This document shows, one piece after another, positions 12,701-25,800 of a stretch of DNA of 64,000 nucleotides. How positions within the stretch are numbered: position 1 is the stretch's first letter; every line of letters begins with the position of its first letter. Position numbers and translations under genes: made by a program. The notes under the pieces were generated by a model. It had not been told where the DNA came from and did no database searches. It was given only the letters and a program-made list of their open reading frames with translations. Source of the stretch: Nymphaea colorata (lineage: Eukaryota > Streptophyta > Magnoliopsida > Nymphaeales > Nymphaeaceae); the NCBI RefSeq assembly GCF_008831285.2, contig NC_045145.1, positions 22,752,802 through 22,816,801 of the forward strand, read 5' to 3'.

Positions 12701-15366
12701 TTCTACCTATAGTTTCAACATTTACACCTTTTGGTCTGATGGCCTTAAAGTAAACTGGGACACCAACCTACAGGTAATGAAGTTCATGCACTCATGATTC
12801 CTGTTTGATAATTTGACTATAAAAACCCTTGTGATCTATGAAATTAAATCAGTTTTTTGGCTCTTATTACTGGGCTTTCCGTTTAGCTTCACAGAATTTT
12901 CAACAGCATAGTTAAGGTGCATGCTAGAGGCTATCTAAAAGCCTTATAAGGTCCAAAAAAACACCTGAAAACATAGATGATGGTGGTGCATATAACAATA
13001 TCTCTACGTGAAATTATGTCGAACACTTTGCATGCAATCTCTACACATCTATGATTCATTATTCATATAATCTACCCCTATAAAATCCAAGTTCCAGAGC
13101 ATCAATATCAATCACTTCAGTGTATGTATTATCACGTCTTCCTTCATACTAGAATACAACCTCAATGTCGGGGATACAGCTCACTATAACTGAAGACGGT
13201 GGCTCCCAGAAGACAACAGATGACAGAGGGAAAATGACTGGCCTCACCTGCCTACAGCATTTTCTGAGAAGCAGCGACACAGAGGATCAAGGATGCAAGG
13301 ACTGCCCATCCTGAAGTAAAAGAAAGCTGGGCAATCAAACTTGCCCTTCAAGTGGCAACATTGTCCCCCTCTGTGTGTGTGTGCGTGTGTGTATATATAT
13401 ATATATATATACAGAGATAGAGAGAGAGAGAGAGATTCTTGTTCAGCTATATTTATTAGTATCTTTTGATACAACGTCAACACTCTTATTATATCTTCTG
13501 ATACGACGTTAACACACACCATGTGAACTAACTAGACATATTTCCTGCTTTTAATCAGCAGGTTCCATAACCTGTCAATTCATCATCAGCATTTTACTTG
13601 CTTAAGGTTCTCTTGAACATTCAGCAACATCCATAAAAAAATGGCAGACAAGCATTTAAACAATAAACCATTTGAACGTTTTGGAGAAGGAAAAATGACT
13701 TGCAAAACATGATCTCCAATAAAATAGCAAAAAAAAGTAGAATCATACAACATTGAAGAAAAATAAAACTTACCTTTTTCAATATCATCATCATCCATAT
13801 CAAGATCACCCCCTCTAGGGCCTTCCTCGTCATCATCTGCATTCCTTTTGTTCAGTCCCAACCTATTTTTCCTGTCCTCTTCGTCCTCCTCATCTTCCTC
13901 CCCCTTATCAGATCCTACTGCATTATCTTCTTCTTCTTCATTGCCTTTCTTACGACGCCCTCCACCGCCACTGGCACTGCCACCACCGCCGCCGCCAACA
14001 CCACCATCACCATCACGACTAGATCCTAACTTCTCCACTTCACCAAAAGCTGCAGCTCCATTGTTTGCAGCTTTCATCATCCATCTCTCATAGCCATCTG
14101 CCGTCCTCCTCCTATTTTTCATCTTTTCTTCAGCTTCTTCCAGTGTAAGTTGCTTATATTGAGCGACTTTATTAAAATTGAACCTAAAAAGTGAAGGATA
14201 AAACAATTGTCACCAATTCCAAAGGCTGAAAGCGCAAGAAACAGCAATTCCACTTAGTCAACATGCAACAAAAGGAAATCCTAGGAACAGTGAGCACTAT
14301 AACCACAATAGCATTAACCTTCTCATGCAAGACTTCCACATTAAAGTTATGGAAAGAGATCGAGTAAAACTACATACCAAGAGCCTGCAGGGATGGCCGT
14401 AAACTCCTTTCCCTGTAAAACTAGCAAATAATAAGTAGCTTGTTGTGCACCCTCTAGCTGACCTTGATATTGATATTGGCCAGTTTCGTCCTCTAGAAGC
14501 CATGGTTTATTCTTCAGTTTCTCCTGCAAAGAAAAAAGGTGGAAGAGGCACCATAACACAAGATGAAAATTCCAGACAACGATAACAACAACATGCATTT
14601 TCCCAGCCGTTTTGCCATGGAAAATGTCCTTAATCAGAACGACTCATGTTACGCTCCGAAATACCTAAGAGCCTCGAAGAGACATCAAAGTATCCAGAAA
14701 TTTGGACTATGGAGGTTCCTACTCCGAATGTTCAACATGAAAATCTACTGTCTTCATGCCATGATCCCTATTCATCTTTCCCCATTTCAGTCTTGAAGCT
14801 CATCAACTAAGCGTTCCAGGTTAAACAAATAATAACAAGTTCAATGTGCACCGTTGCACCTCCAACCTCTTTTAGAGGCTCAATCACAGACACAGTATAA
14901 TTAATACGGGAAATACTGAACATTATTCGACAACCCATACCCGCAAGGTTTCGGTCATCTGGCGTCCTTGAAGCCCTTCTTTCTGTAGCGACCATCTAAC
15001 CTCAGCGTTCTTTCTCCTCGAGAAGACGGGCAATCCCGTCGGAAACCGGCCAATGTAGAAATTCTTGTCAGCGCTGCTGCTTGCCCTAACATTGTATTCC
15101 TGCAAGAAGTGCAGAAAAATCCTCGCCCAATCAATCACTATAAAGAAGCCAAGGAGACCGGCATTCAAATTAGCAAGAATGAGGGAAAGGGAGACCCTAA
15201 TGAGCTTGGTGATGGGGACGCCGCACTCGCGACACTTGGATCGGGTCTCCGCCATGGTTTTGCCGCATGAGAGGCAGAGGGTCGTGTGCTTGCAGTTGCT
15301 TCCATAGAGGTCAGAGGTCGACCCGCACCCGCCGCACGACGGCTTCAGAATCAGGTCCATCGACAT
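6799..15366 (-). CDS. Transcription initiation factor IIF subunit alpha (RAP74)
   Basis: This is the large subunit of TFIIF, which binds RNA polymerase II, stabilises the pre-initiation complex and supports early elongation in the nucleus. Nine exons on the minus strand: 15366-15196, 15099-14941, 14523-14378, 14183-13774, 11197-11082, 9169-9035, 8414-8202, 8032-7817 and 6888-6799. All introns are GT-AG, the phases agree, and the sum is 1656 nt (551 aa plus stop). Residues 1-57 carry a plant-type cysteine cluster (C11, C14, C25, C31, C34, C45, C48). Exons 2-4 contain the TFIIF-beta dimerisation core, with motifs EYNVRA, GRF.TGLP, EKLKNKPW.LEDETGQ.QYQG, IPAGSW and FNFNKVAQYKQLTLEEAE. The middle is an acidic, Gly- and Lys-rich disordered linker. 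Residues from about 490 to 551 form the C-terminal winged helix (TTQDLVAKFKARL, then ILKKISRIQK.NGANFVVLREK). The start is the first ATG in frame (MSMD); an internal ATG two codons on is an alternative. Length is close to that of the Arabidopsis protein. Confidence 0.95.
13372..13437. repeat. Compound (GT)n-(TA)n-(GA)n microsatellite in RAP74 intron 4
   Basis: Adjoining GT, TA and GA dinucleotide runs form a compound microsatellite inside the 2.6-kb intron between RAP74 exons 4 and 5. A similar GT-then-GA compound tract lies at about 8954-8990, just beyond the donor of exon 6. Confidence 0.9.
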
Positions 15367-17400
15367 ATCTGCTCCCGCTTCGCCAAGAACGACGGATAAA
15401 TCAACCAATCGGCTGCCTTTTTCTCCTTCGAATCGCCAATTACCGCGAATTCCCTACCAAGGCATGCCAAATGGTCGGAAACCCTGGGTAATCAATCGGC
15501 GAAGCAAGAAAACGATGGCTATCAGGGTGCAAAACAGGCAAACAAAGATCTTCCTCTTGTAATCTCAATCAACATGCCGTACCGAGAGAGAGAGAGTCGC
15601 AGTCGCCGGCAGAGCTGCAGAGGGGAGAGGGGTTCTTCCGGGCTTCCAGAAAACAGACAAAATACGTACACGTACGTATATTTTGCAAGTCAAGCCGCCA
15701 CCAACAGGGCTTGAAACGGATCCGATGAGTCGGAACCAATCCGATATTTCGCGTTTCACAAGGTTCGGGGCAGCGCGGGAAAAAAAAGTAGGGCTTCAAC
15801 GTTCTTCCTACGATTCTATTAAACAGACATCTCCTTCCTCATCAGCGCTTGGAGAACTTCAAAAAATATCGTCTTGCTCAACGCAAACGCGGTAACACTT
15901 TGATGGTGTTCGACAGTGCAAACACGACGGTTTCATGACATACTACTTGTTTTTAAAACATTGTATTTCGTTTCATAAAATATGGTGTGATTAGTGTCTA
16001 TTTGATTTAGAAACATTACATTATAAATATTTCCATTCTGCTTTTTAAAATGATAGAAGAGTTTGTTCTTGAATGATTGATGCAATGGACGGGATAAGAA
16101 CTCATAGCATCAACTCTATGTATTGTAAAAGGAGAATCATCAATGTGCAACTTAAAACATGGTGAGGCCAATTGTCTAAAAGTAAGTTATGTACCATAAA
16201 AGTTGAGGGGTTGAACGAAGACTTCGACCTTTAACTGGGTGGTAAGCTTCTCAAGATCACCAAAAAATAATGAAATAATTAAACTTAAATTATTTTAAAA
16301 TAATTTTTTAATCGACTGCTCACACCAACCCCCATGTATCTCTGCCATGCCCCGATATAAAGGGAATCCCCACTAGACTAAAGCAAAGATTTTCACTTAC
16401 TAGCTAAGGCAACTATAGTTTTGTAGATAGACTTATCAAAAACACCAAGTGGAGTAATGGAAGACTTTGTAGGATTATCATGATGCCTACTTTCCATTTA
16501 ATTTTTGTAAAGGTGGGCATTGTGTTTTGATCAATCACTGTATTTACTCCATGTATGACTATAATATCATCATGAAAAGCAACAATGGGTGAGAGGTGGC
16601 GCTATCATCTCAATATTGGAACCTACATAGGAATTATGCTCTTTAATTTTATGATAAGCATTTCTACAATGAAAAGGAAAAGGGAAGATCTGAGAGAGCC
16701 CCGCCTCAAACCTTCATGAGTAGGAAAAAATGTCTCTCTACCCAGTCATTAGTTTGTGATAAATCTATCTTATAGGGCATAGTGGTCCAGCCTCTAATAG
16801 TTCTTTATACTATTGCCTAACTCATGTGTCAAGAGGTTCTGGTCATAGTTGGCCAACTCACTAAGTTGGCTCGAGAATCGCATGAGTCAGTTCGGATTGC
16901 TAAGAAACCTGCCCACGAGTCAATGTTGGCTCGACTCGCCCCTGATTTTGCCCCTAACTCGACCCGACTTGGCCTGATTCGACCCTAACTAGTCCTCAAT
17001 AGAAGATTGAATGAAGGACCTTTTCCATTGATCAATGCATTGCCTAGTTATGTTTCAATGAAGGTAGAGCAAGCATCCCATACTCAAGACAGAGGGACGT
17101 CCCAATAATAATGAAAGAGAAACATTTTTTTCTTCATCATAAGATTTGCTTGAGCATGAAAGAACTTGGTGTTTTGTCTCCATTAGAATGTTTGAATCCA
17201 GAAAAGAGAATCCCTTTTTAGTGCCAAATCAAAGTCTAAGCATCAAGTCCAAACTCCAACCACAAGCCACAGGCGAGTCCACGTTGGAATGGATGCTTTA
17301 TCATGTAAGGTGCTTGATTTGCTCCACTAGAGTGCTCCACATTTCTCGTCTTTTTTGTCGTGAAACAAACTTGCCCGAAGACCTGTTATTTGTACATTAA
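15367..17400. other. Divergent intergenic region, RAP74 side
   Basis: This is the upstream region of RAP74. The first 400 bp are GC-richer and hold an ACGT-rich palindromic stretch near 15664-15680 (TACGTACACGTACGTA), a plausible bZIP-type site. At about 16850-16990 lies a degenerate array of ACTCG/TGGCTCG-like words that looks like decayed repeat DNA. No gene with a conserved product was found. Confidence 0.4.
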
Positions 17401-17402
17401 AT

Positions 17403-17593
17403 TAGTGTTTGGTAAGAAGAAGAACATAGTGTTCTTCAAACGCGTTTGGTAAGAAAAACATTGTGTTGTTGAAACTCGTATCGTTAAGACAAGTGTTGGA
17501 AAAATGTCATGTCGTGTTCTAAGAACAATATGTTATCTTTATTATGTCGTCTTTGATATAGTGGAGAAAAAGAAATATATATATCAAACACCT
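17403..17593. mobile_element. Possible small non-autonomous DNA element
   Basis: The left end reads AGTGTTTGGTA and the reverse complement of the right end reads GGTGTTTGATA, giving a short imperfect terminal inverted repeat about 190 bp apart. The interior is non-coding. No clear target-site duplication was found, so the boundaries and class (hAT-like or PIF-like) are uncertain. Confidence 0.3.
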
Positions 17594-17599
17594 TGTTTT

Positions 17600-19217
17600 T
17601 AAACATTTTTGTGTTCACCCAAAGGGCAGGTCGACATCCCGATGTCGTCTAATTAAGCCAGGGAACTTAAAACCTTCTAAAAACAAGCATATTTGTTTCT
17701 TTAACTATGTACTTTAAATTCAAATTTCAAAAAAGTTTGTGTGCTTTTTCATTCTTTAGCGAAAAAAAAAACATTTGCATTTATGAGTGGTAATTTTAAA
17801 ATTTTTTATTTCTAGAGTTGCATTTTAAAATTCAGTGTAGATAATGTACGTTTTGTTTACAACAAAAAATTATTCAATGGCAGATAATCAGTTTTTTTTT
17901 TTTAAAAAAAAAATCTTAAGCATATATGTATAACAATTCGAAGTTTTTAATTAAAAATAATTTTAACAGAAATTTTGAAATTATTTTAAGGATAGCTACT
18001 CTTGTAATTTATCTATAATGCAAATAAAAATGACATTGGGGACACGAAATATGCCTCAAGCGACACTTTTCAAAACACTATTACGAGCGCTTCTTTTGCC
18101 CTTAAGCCCACTTCATTGAGTTAGTTTGGACTCAATAAATTAATAATTTAAAAAATTTTAATTTTCAGTGTAAGTTTATTAAAAACAAGGAAAATATACT
18201 TAATTAACGAATAATTATAAATTTGTTCTTTATCTAGTCAAATATTAATTAAGTAAAAAACACATTTTTTAACCTCATAACCAATACAAAAGAAAATATA
18301 CTTTGCGAATATGTAAGTTTGTCTCGTCTAACTTATTTTTATCAACATTTTTTGGGTACAGACTCACAACTTAGGTACAATTAAGGATATTGCTTTTAAA
18401 GTCTTAACATAGCTGGTTGGGTATGAAGTCGCACAAAAAAACAGGTACTTGGTTCGATTTGTATTAGTTTTATTCTCTTGAACTGCAAACAATTAGATCG
18501 GGGCACTCTACCTTAGTAAGTATATTGAAAAAAGGGGAATGGAGTGCTTCTTTTTTTAAACCGTTGGTTGTTAGCCTCCCACTTACTCCAATCCAAGGAC
18601 ATGCTGCTTCTGGTAATGATGCGCTTCTTTTGTCATTAGCAAAAAAGTTAGGAAATCTTTAATTGAAATATCAAAGCCTTACGTCTAATTATATTTTGCA
18701 GTTATATACCTATATATATTGAAAAATACATGTATGTAATATATGGATATAAATTAGTCGTATGCATTAAAAAAAAAGTTTAAAAAAGAGTTTTAATACA
18801 CTTACACAAGCCTCACCATTTGAATATGGTAAAAGTTGGCTAGAGCTCAAAATTTGGGATTTTTTTTTTTGTATAAAAAAGCAAATTGTTAGGTTTCAAC
18901 CTTTCTTTTTGCACCAAAAATAATTCCAGGTCCCTGTTTTAAAATGTATTAAGCGAATCCGAATCCGCAAAAAACAGGCTCTTTGGTTGGTAAGTAATCA
19001 GAACATTGTTGGTCGTCAATCTATCTCAACTTCCATCAATAAAACAATTCATCAGCTCCTAAAATATGCAAGAAAGAAGAAATTATTTACAAAAACGATA
19101 TTGTAAATGACGATGGTTGTACCTAAAACGAGTTTAGATCTTAGAGGTCTGTTGATGGTCGATTGCTCAACTTCGTATCAGATTGAATTTAAATTGCTTA
19201 AACGTTTGATTAACAGT
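17600..19217. other. AT-rich intergenic DNA, no gene seen
   Basis: This is low-complexity AT-rich sequence with many A and T homopolymers. No open frame of note, RNA gene or intact mobile element could be recognised. Confidence 0.5.
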
Positions 19218-19434
19218 CTTAAATATTTTAAGTTGCATATATAAAAGGATTATATCTAGGTTCCATATGATTAGTGGCTTGCCAAATTCCAACTTATGAA
19301 CTGTTTCTCAAATCAGAGGTTATCAAATGCCCCAAAAATTTTGTTATCATTCTTAAATATTTTAAGTTGCATCTAAAAAAGGATTAGGTCTAGGTTCCAT
19401 ATGATTAGTGACTTGCCAAGTTCCGACATATGGA
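19218..19434. repeat. Tandem duplication, about 134-bp period, two units
   Basis: The words CTTAAATATTTTAAGTTGCA and CTAGGTTCCATATGATTAGT occur in the same order in two blocks, the first beginning at 19218 and the second at 19352, offset by about 134 bp. The copies have diverged by several substitutions. This is a local non-coding duplication upstream of the RRP6-like gene. Confidence 0.85.
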
Positions 19435-19675
19435 CTTATTGCACTTAATCTATGTATATTGACATCCATACACTAATAAATTCATTTAAGATTTTTTATT
19501 AGCTGTGTCTTACCGGATCTGGATTCAGATCTGGTTACGAGTCTCTCAAACCTGGAAGCCCATTCTGGAGCCATCTGGATCGGGTTTAGTTCAGAAAGCT
19601 TGACGAAACGGAGGATGCCCATACGTCAGATGAAAAATGCTGGACTTGATCTCTGAGTGCGCTCGGAAGTTAACT

Positions 19676-19888
19676 AGCTATTTATTAATAGTGACACGAA
19701 CCGAAGCTGCCCCTGGCCGAAGCTTCTCGCTCTGTGTCACTGTAAGAACAGAGAAAGCGGAGGAGTAGGGGGACAGAGACGGCGGTAAATCGAGTCTTCT
19801 TCCTCAACCACCGCAAGGCAAAAACCCTAACCCTAATCTTGGTCCAAGCAGAGGAAGAAAGAAGTACAAAGAATCCTAAAAAGGTGTA
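19676..19888 (+). promoter_or_regulatory. RRP6-like promoter and 5' leader with telo-box
   Basis: A TATTTATTAAT stretch near 19680 is the best TATA-like candidate. The leader then carries AAACCCTAACCCTAA at 19822-19836, a double telo-box about 55 bp before the ATG. Telo-boxes are frequent close to the start of plant genes for translation and RNA-processing machinery, which fits this gene. The transcription start itself was not determined. Confidence 0.5.
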
Positions 19889-22800
19889 ATGGAGGAGAAT
19901 TCCGACGCCGACAAAGCCGCCGCCATGCAGAATCTCGTTGCCGGCAAGCTCGCGGCGTCGGTGTCGCGCCTCTCCGGCTCATCCCGGACACTCCCTCATG
20001 GCCGCGACTTCCATTTCTATCGAAACTTCCAAGAGTTCAGGAACCCCATCAAGGAGCTGTCAGAGACGTCGACGGCCCTTCTCAGGGAGATTGGCGCGTC
20101 TCCGCTTCTCTGGGGCGGCCATCCCCCGGCCTCGGCCTTCCCGTCGGACCCAGACGACGCTTATGACTGGCTCGTCGACGTCCATGATGATGTCTTGGAG
20201 CGGCTTGCAATGTCTCTTGACGAGTTCTGGAGGATGAAGAAGAATATGGGAGGGATGGAGAGGGAGGAGTTCGAGGGAGGTTTTCAGACTGTTTATGGGA
20301 AGAAGAAGAAGAAGAAGGAAGCTGACACGGCGGGGTATTTGGCTTCCGGTGGCGACTTGGAGGCGAATAAGACGAAGGCGCCTGGAGGCCGTACACGTAT
20401 GCCGTTCCATGTCCCCAGTATTCCGCGATCGCAAGATGAATTCCATATCTGGGTTGATAATTCGAACGAGCCGTTCAATCATGTATGGTTGGAGAAGAGC
20501 GAGGATGGGTCGAGATACATACATCCCTTGGTATGATACAGTTTGTTGCTCGTTAATTAATTATTTATGCGTCAGATTTCTGCGCTAAAAGTAAAACCTC
20601 TCCATTCACAGTTCTTGAAATTTCTTGTGTGGTACACTGTTTGATCGTCCCCATTTGTCCAAATAAGGAAGGATGCAATGGGCAAATCGCATCGTGCTGA
20701 ATACTCTCCCATCTTGTCCATATTTTGCCGGCAAGCGGGTTTTCTTTATGCGATCGTTGGGTTTGCTTCGTAATGCGTAACGACGTGGAGGTGCTGTGTT
20801 TCCCGGTTTCATGGTTCCTTGATTTCACTAGTTTATGGTTTACTTAACTTCACTGTTCTATTGGTTCTTCAATTTTTACACTTTCACGGTTTGGGCTTCA
20901 TGGGTCTTTATTTTTTGCATGACGTTTATTGGATACAATCCTTCGGTAGTCTGGTACTGTGGTGCATCTCACTATGTTTTACAATTTCCTGCACTCAGAT
21001 TGCCCTATGTTCTCTAGCAAAGATGTTATACTTCTACGAGCTCTCCCCTCAGATGCTTTTTTTGTATGGGTTGTCTATAGAAACCACAAATTGGATCGGG
21101 TGCTATGGGCTTTCTCAATCATGATAACTTGGTGTGTAGAAAGATTCATGGAGTGCTTAAGCAACCTGCATACACCTTTTTGGACCATTCAGAGCTTATC
21201 TTTTACTAAAAGGATCATGTAGATCACAGTTGTTAATATGGTTAACAAAATAGAGAAGAGAAAAAAGTTCAAAATGGATGGTTTCTGCTAAAGGGTAATA
21301 AGAGTATTGTTTTCTTGCCTTTTGATGGGGGTATCATTTGTTATGCTTCTTCAACATATATGGAGTTATAGGTCTTTACGATGGTTTCTGCGAGAGGGTA
21401 ATAAGATAACAGTTTTTCCTTACCCATGAGTGTGAGTAATTGTTTATCGTGGTTCGTATGTTTTTACATGAGGTTATAGGTCTTCAGCAATATTCATTTA
21501 TCTGAGTATGCACATTTAATATTGATTGTAGATGAGGTGTAATGCATGTGAGGCAAGCTTTATGAAACCATAAACCAATATGGAGGGAGTGTGATTTTGC
21601 TTAAGCAACCACCGTGTAGAAAAGTTAGTCTATGCTGCAGGCATACAGTGGGTATTAGAAAAAATATTTGTTATTTATATATGATGTTTGCATACTGTGG
21701 ATACCTTTAGTGGATACCATTATTTGCAGATTGAATGCTTGTATGTGTGTTGCACCCACATGCATGTAGTCACCAACTTTCTTGAATTCCTTGACTATTC
21801 TGGACATTTTGCATGCAAATGGTCACACATGATGCAGCAAATTCTTCCTCTATGCCCATGTGCATGTGCACGTGAACGTTCAAGCAATCTGTGCATGCAT
21901 GTCTGTTCAAAACACATGGTAAATATTGCACTGTATTTGTTAGCATGCATAGCTGGATGTGATTCCTATTTCTGAACTGACACTTGGGGTTCAAGCTGCG
22001 TGATGTTTATTTAGATTTGCAACATTCCATTTGTTAATTTGTAGCTTTCAGTCAACAGTTTATTAAGTTTTTCCTTTTGTAGAACAAAATTCATTCAATT
22101 TGGTTAGTTCAAATTCGATTAGCCTCACATGGTAATTAACATGATGGTGTAAACGGCAAAACATCATCACAATATGTGTGGTGTTACTTTGTTTTGTGAA
22201 ATGAACAGTTTCTAGCTTTGCAGTTGAAAAACTTATAGATTTGTATTATTAGATATTCCATTTCCCTCCTTGTACGATGCAGTTTGCGAGATTGTTGGGA
22301 TGAAAATTGCTTCTTTTTCACTTTGATAAGAAAATGTCAAGCACCGAAGTCATGCTTGACATTTCTAATTTCCAGGTTGCAGAGATCTACTATTAGGATC
22401 TGAATGAATGTTTTGGTGGGTAGCTTGTAGTTCTCGTAATGTTCTTGTTGTTTTCATTGCTTTCAGTCTAACCTCACAATCTGCAAGGCTTTGATTAGGA
22501 TTTTTATTTTGTTGCTTTTGTTTCATACATTTATCTAAACTGAGAATTCAGAAGGTTTATTTAGGGCTTTGCTTTTTTGTTACTTTTGTTTCTTATGTTA
22601 TAGATTACATTTTGCCAACTAAGGCTTCTAATTGTTTGTGTTGACCTTTTATCCTTCTTTTTCTAGCTTAATTAGTTCCCAAGGTCTGGTTTGTAGCTAA
22701 TCAAATGCTATGCATCCTCTTCTGTCTTACGCAATTCCAGTATTATTAGGTGTCTTTTTTTGGCCTTTCATGACCTAGTTCATATTTGCAGGAAAAATAC

Positions 22801-25800
22801 TCTCCACAGGACTTTGTTGATAGAGATGTTCAAGCCATCAAGCCAATATTGCCACTTCCTTTGGCGGATACACCATTTACACTGGTTGAGGATGTTCGTC
22901 TTTTGAAAGCTTTGGCTGCCAAGTTGCACGATGCCAGTGAGTTTGCTGTAAGGACTGTTGACTGTGTTTCTTAATGGTTGTTATGAGCTGTTATTTAATT
23001 CACTGTGATTTTGAGTTTTATGTTTTGCACATATGTTCTTTTTGACATATTCATCTATGATAAATACTCCCTCTTATGAAGCTATGCTTTTCTTGATAAC
23101 ACATATTTGCACACAAACATATGCATGCCTACAGTTGCTTAATAGTTAGAGGCTATACCTCCTTTGTCTTTGATGTTGGAACTTGGAAGCTTCTTAATCG
23201 TTATTAGTACATGTGCCAATTTATTGTGTTTTTTCATTTACTTCAGTCTCAAGACTCTGAACTGATGCTCTGCATTTTCTACTTAATCATATGTCATTAC
23301 AGATGATTATGCATGATGGGATGCATTTGTTCTTGATATTGATTTTATAGGCTTTCCTCTTTGTTTCAGCAATTGTGATATCTCACTTGTATATTTCTTG
23401 ATTATTTTCTTCTTTGTATAGGTTGATTTGGAACACAATCAGTACCGGACATTTCAAGGGCTTACTTGCTTGATGCAAATATCCACAAGATCAGAGGACT
23501 TTGTGGTTGATACTTTGAAGCTGCGTGATCATATTGGTCCTCATCTAAGGGATGCTTTTTCTGATCCTTCCAAGAGGAAGGTGCTTTTTTTTACATTATT
23601 TTATTATTTTTTATTATTATATCCTGTCAATCTACTCGATAATGTCTTAGCTATTTCTTTTTATTCTTATGGGCATCGTTTGGACCAAATAAATGGCTCT
23701 GCTGTAGGCTTTTACTAGTCAGTACAAACCATGGGCACACATATTTTTATGTTTTTTTGATGGCGAGTCAAGAGAGAGAGAGAGAGTGCCCTTTTAGACC
23801 TTACCTTTCATGTCTTTATAAATTTATTTGTTTTGCTTGTATTTTGCGTATATTACAAAAATAGACTCAAACTTTTAAAAGCTTATAGATCATACAAAAC
23901 ATTTTTTATATTTTATGAAGTTAGTTAAGTTGTCATTGTTTAGACTTTAAATTTAAATTAAATTATTTATGGTTGTTTTTATCATCCCTAATACAATATT
24001 TTTGTCATTTTATTTAATTATTTATTTTTATGTCTTTTTGTTAGTTTCTCATTTATTTTTTTACCTAGTTTTTTTTCATTTTTTAAAGAATTGCTGAGAT
24101 TTTTTGAGAAAAACAACTTTGAAGAATGCCCGGTAAAAATCCCCCTGTAAAAAGCCGAGAACAATATTTGTGGCTATGGTTCTAACAAGAGCACCTTTTT
24201 GGGTGCGCTTGTCCCACATGGTCTTTCTGCAAGGTTTGACTGTTTGGTCCTTTTTTTTCCTCAGGTCATGCATGGAGCTGATCGAGATGTTTTATGGCTT
24301 CAAAGGGACTTCAGTATATACGTTTGCAATCTGTTTGACACTCAACAGGTTTTAAATCTTGAATCATCATTCTGTTGTATGTTGCAGGTCCTGTTTTGAT
24401 GCTTAAATGCGAAGATGTTGTTAACATAGCTTTTACTGAAATAATCTAATGGGAATTGATGTCCAGATGTCCTGCCTAGCATTGTTTAGTATTACTTTGA
24501 CGAGGTGGGAACATCCAGACAATCCATTCAGTTATTTTTGTTAATTTTTTAACCCATTTGGAAGTTTGTCCAAGCTTTAGAGCTGCTGTTGGGCATAATG
24601 GTACTGTGTTCTTGTTAAACTCTTTTGGTGCCATGTCAAACATGATCGCCACTTTGACTTGAGATGATCACCTTTTCTATCTTGACAGTAGTATTGGTGG
24701 TTTGGTGATTGAATGGTTGCATTTGTCTTTACTTTAATAATTTAATTGCTTACATTTGGATGGCTTTCTAAGTTTTACAATTACTGTTGGGTGTAAGTTT
24801 TTCTGTGCCTTTTTCTTGAAAATGTTCTATACTGTCTTAAACATGAGTGCTATTTTGGTTTGAAAGGATCATTTTGACATTTTAACATTAGAATTGGTGA
24901 CTTGGTCAATAAATTTTTGTGTTTATTGATGTATAGGCATCACGTCTTTTGCAACTGGAGAGAAACAGTTTAGAGCATCTCCTGGGTCACTTCTGTGAAG
25001 TGACTGCCAACAAAGAGTAACTTCTGCACCACAACCTGTTAACTTTTTTTTTTTTTGGTATGTTTGTATTTTCTTGGATCAATCTGTTTGTCTATTCTTT
25101 TATATGGCTTTGGTGCAAAGTTATTGGGAAGTTTTATTTGTTAGAGACCTACCGAATATAAGCAAGAATGCATTTTCATCACATTTTGGCATACAATATC
25201 AATCAAACTGATGGTGGAATGTTGATTTTTGATCTGCAATTTCCTTTCACATGGATAATCCTGTTTTATGTTTCCCTTAATAAAAGCTGAGACAGTAATG
25301 AAAAAGCGATCACAGTTTAACCATGGTAAAACTTAGTTAGTTGAGACTCTGTTGATGAGTTGCTTGCCTATGTATCATTAACTAAGTGCATATATTATTT
25401 GGCTTACCTAGAGAATCTTAGTTACTAGAATGATTAATGGTTCTAAAAATGTCGCATTATTATCATCATTTTGAAATGAGGTTATAAACAACTGATAAGT
25501 GGGACACTTTAGAAACTGATTTTGTGAAGGTGTGGTCTTTGTCTTTCTGTGACATATTGAATAGGTTTCCCATTTCAGTCTAATGCTTTATTTTAAGCAA
25601 GTGGTTGGGTGCCTTAAGCAGGAAGGAGATATCAAATCTGGTTGAGCTCTGAATATCAGATTTTTTTTGGGAAATGCAAACTTTGTAGCACTGACATCTG
25701 ACTTGTGTGGTGCCGATTTGTTCAACATAACTGCCAAGCATGTAGAAAGTTATTAGTCTACACTTTAGTTGTGAAAATTCTGACTAGTCCATCAAGTCGG

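Noticed and set aside
13848-14093. Ser/Pro-rich plus-strand frame
   Set aside because: It is the antisense shadow of the acidic and Gly-rich RAP74 exon 4.
20060-20524. Antisense frames opposite RRP6-like exon 1
   Set aside because: They are shadows of a GC-rich coding exon with clear homology on the plus strand.
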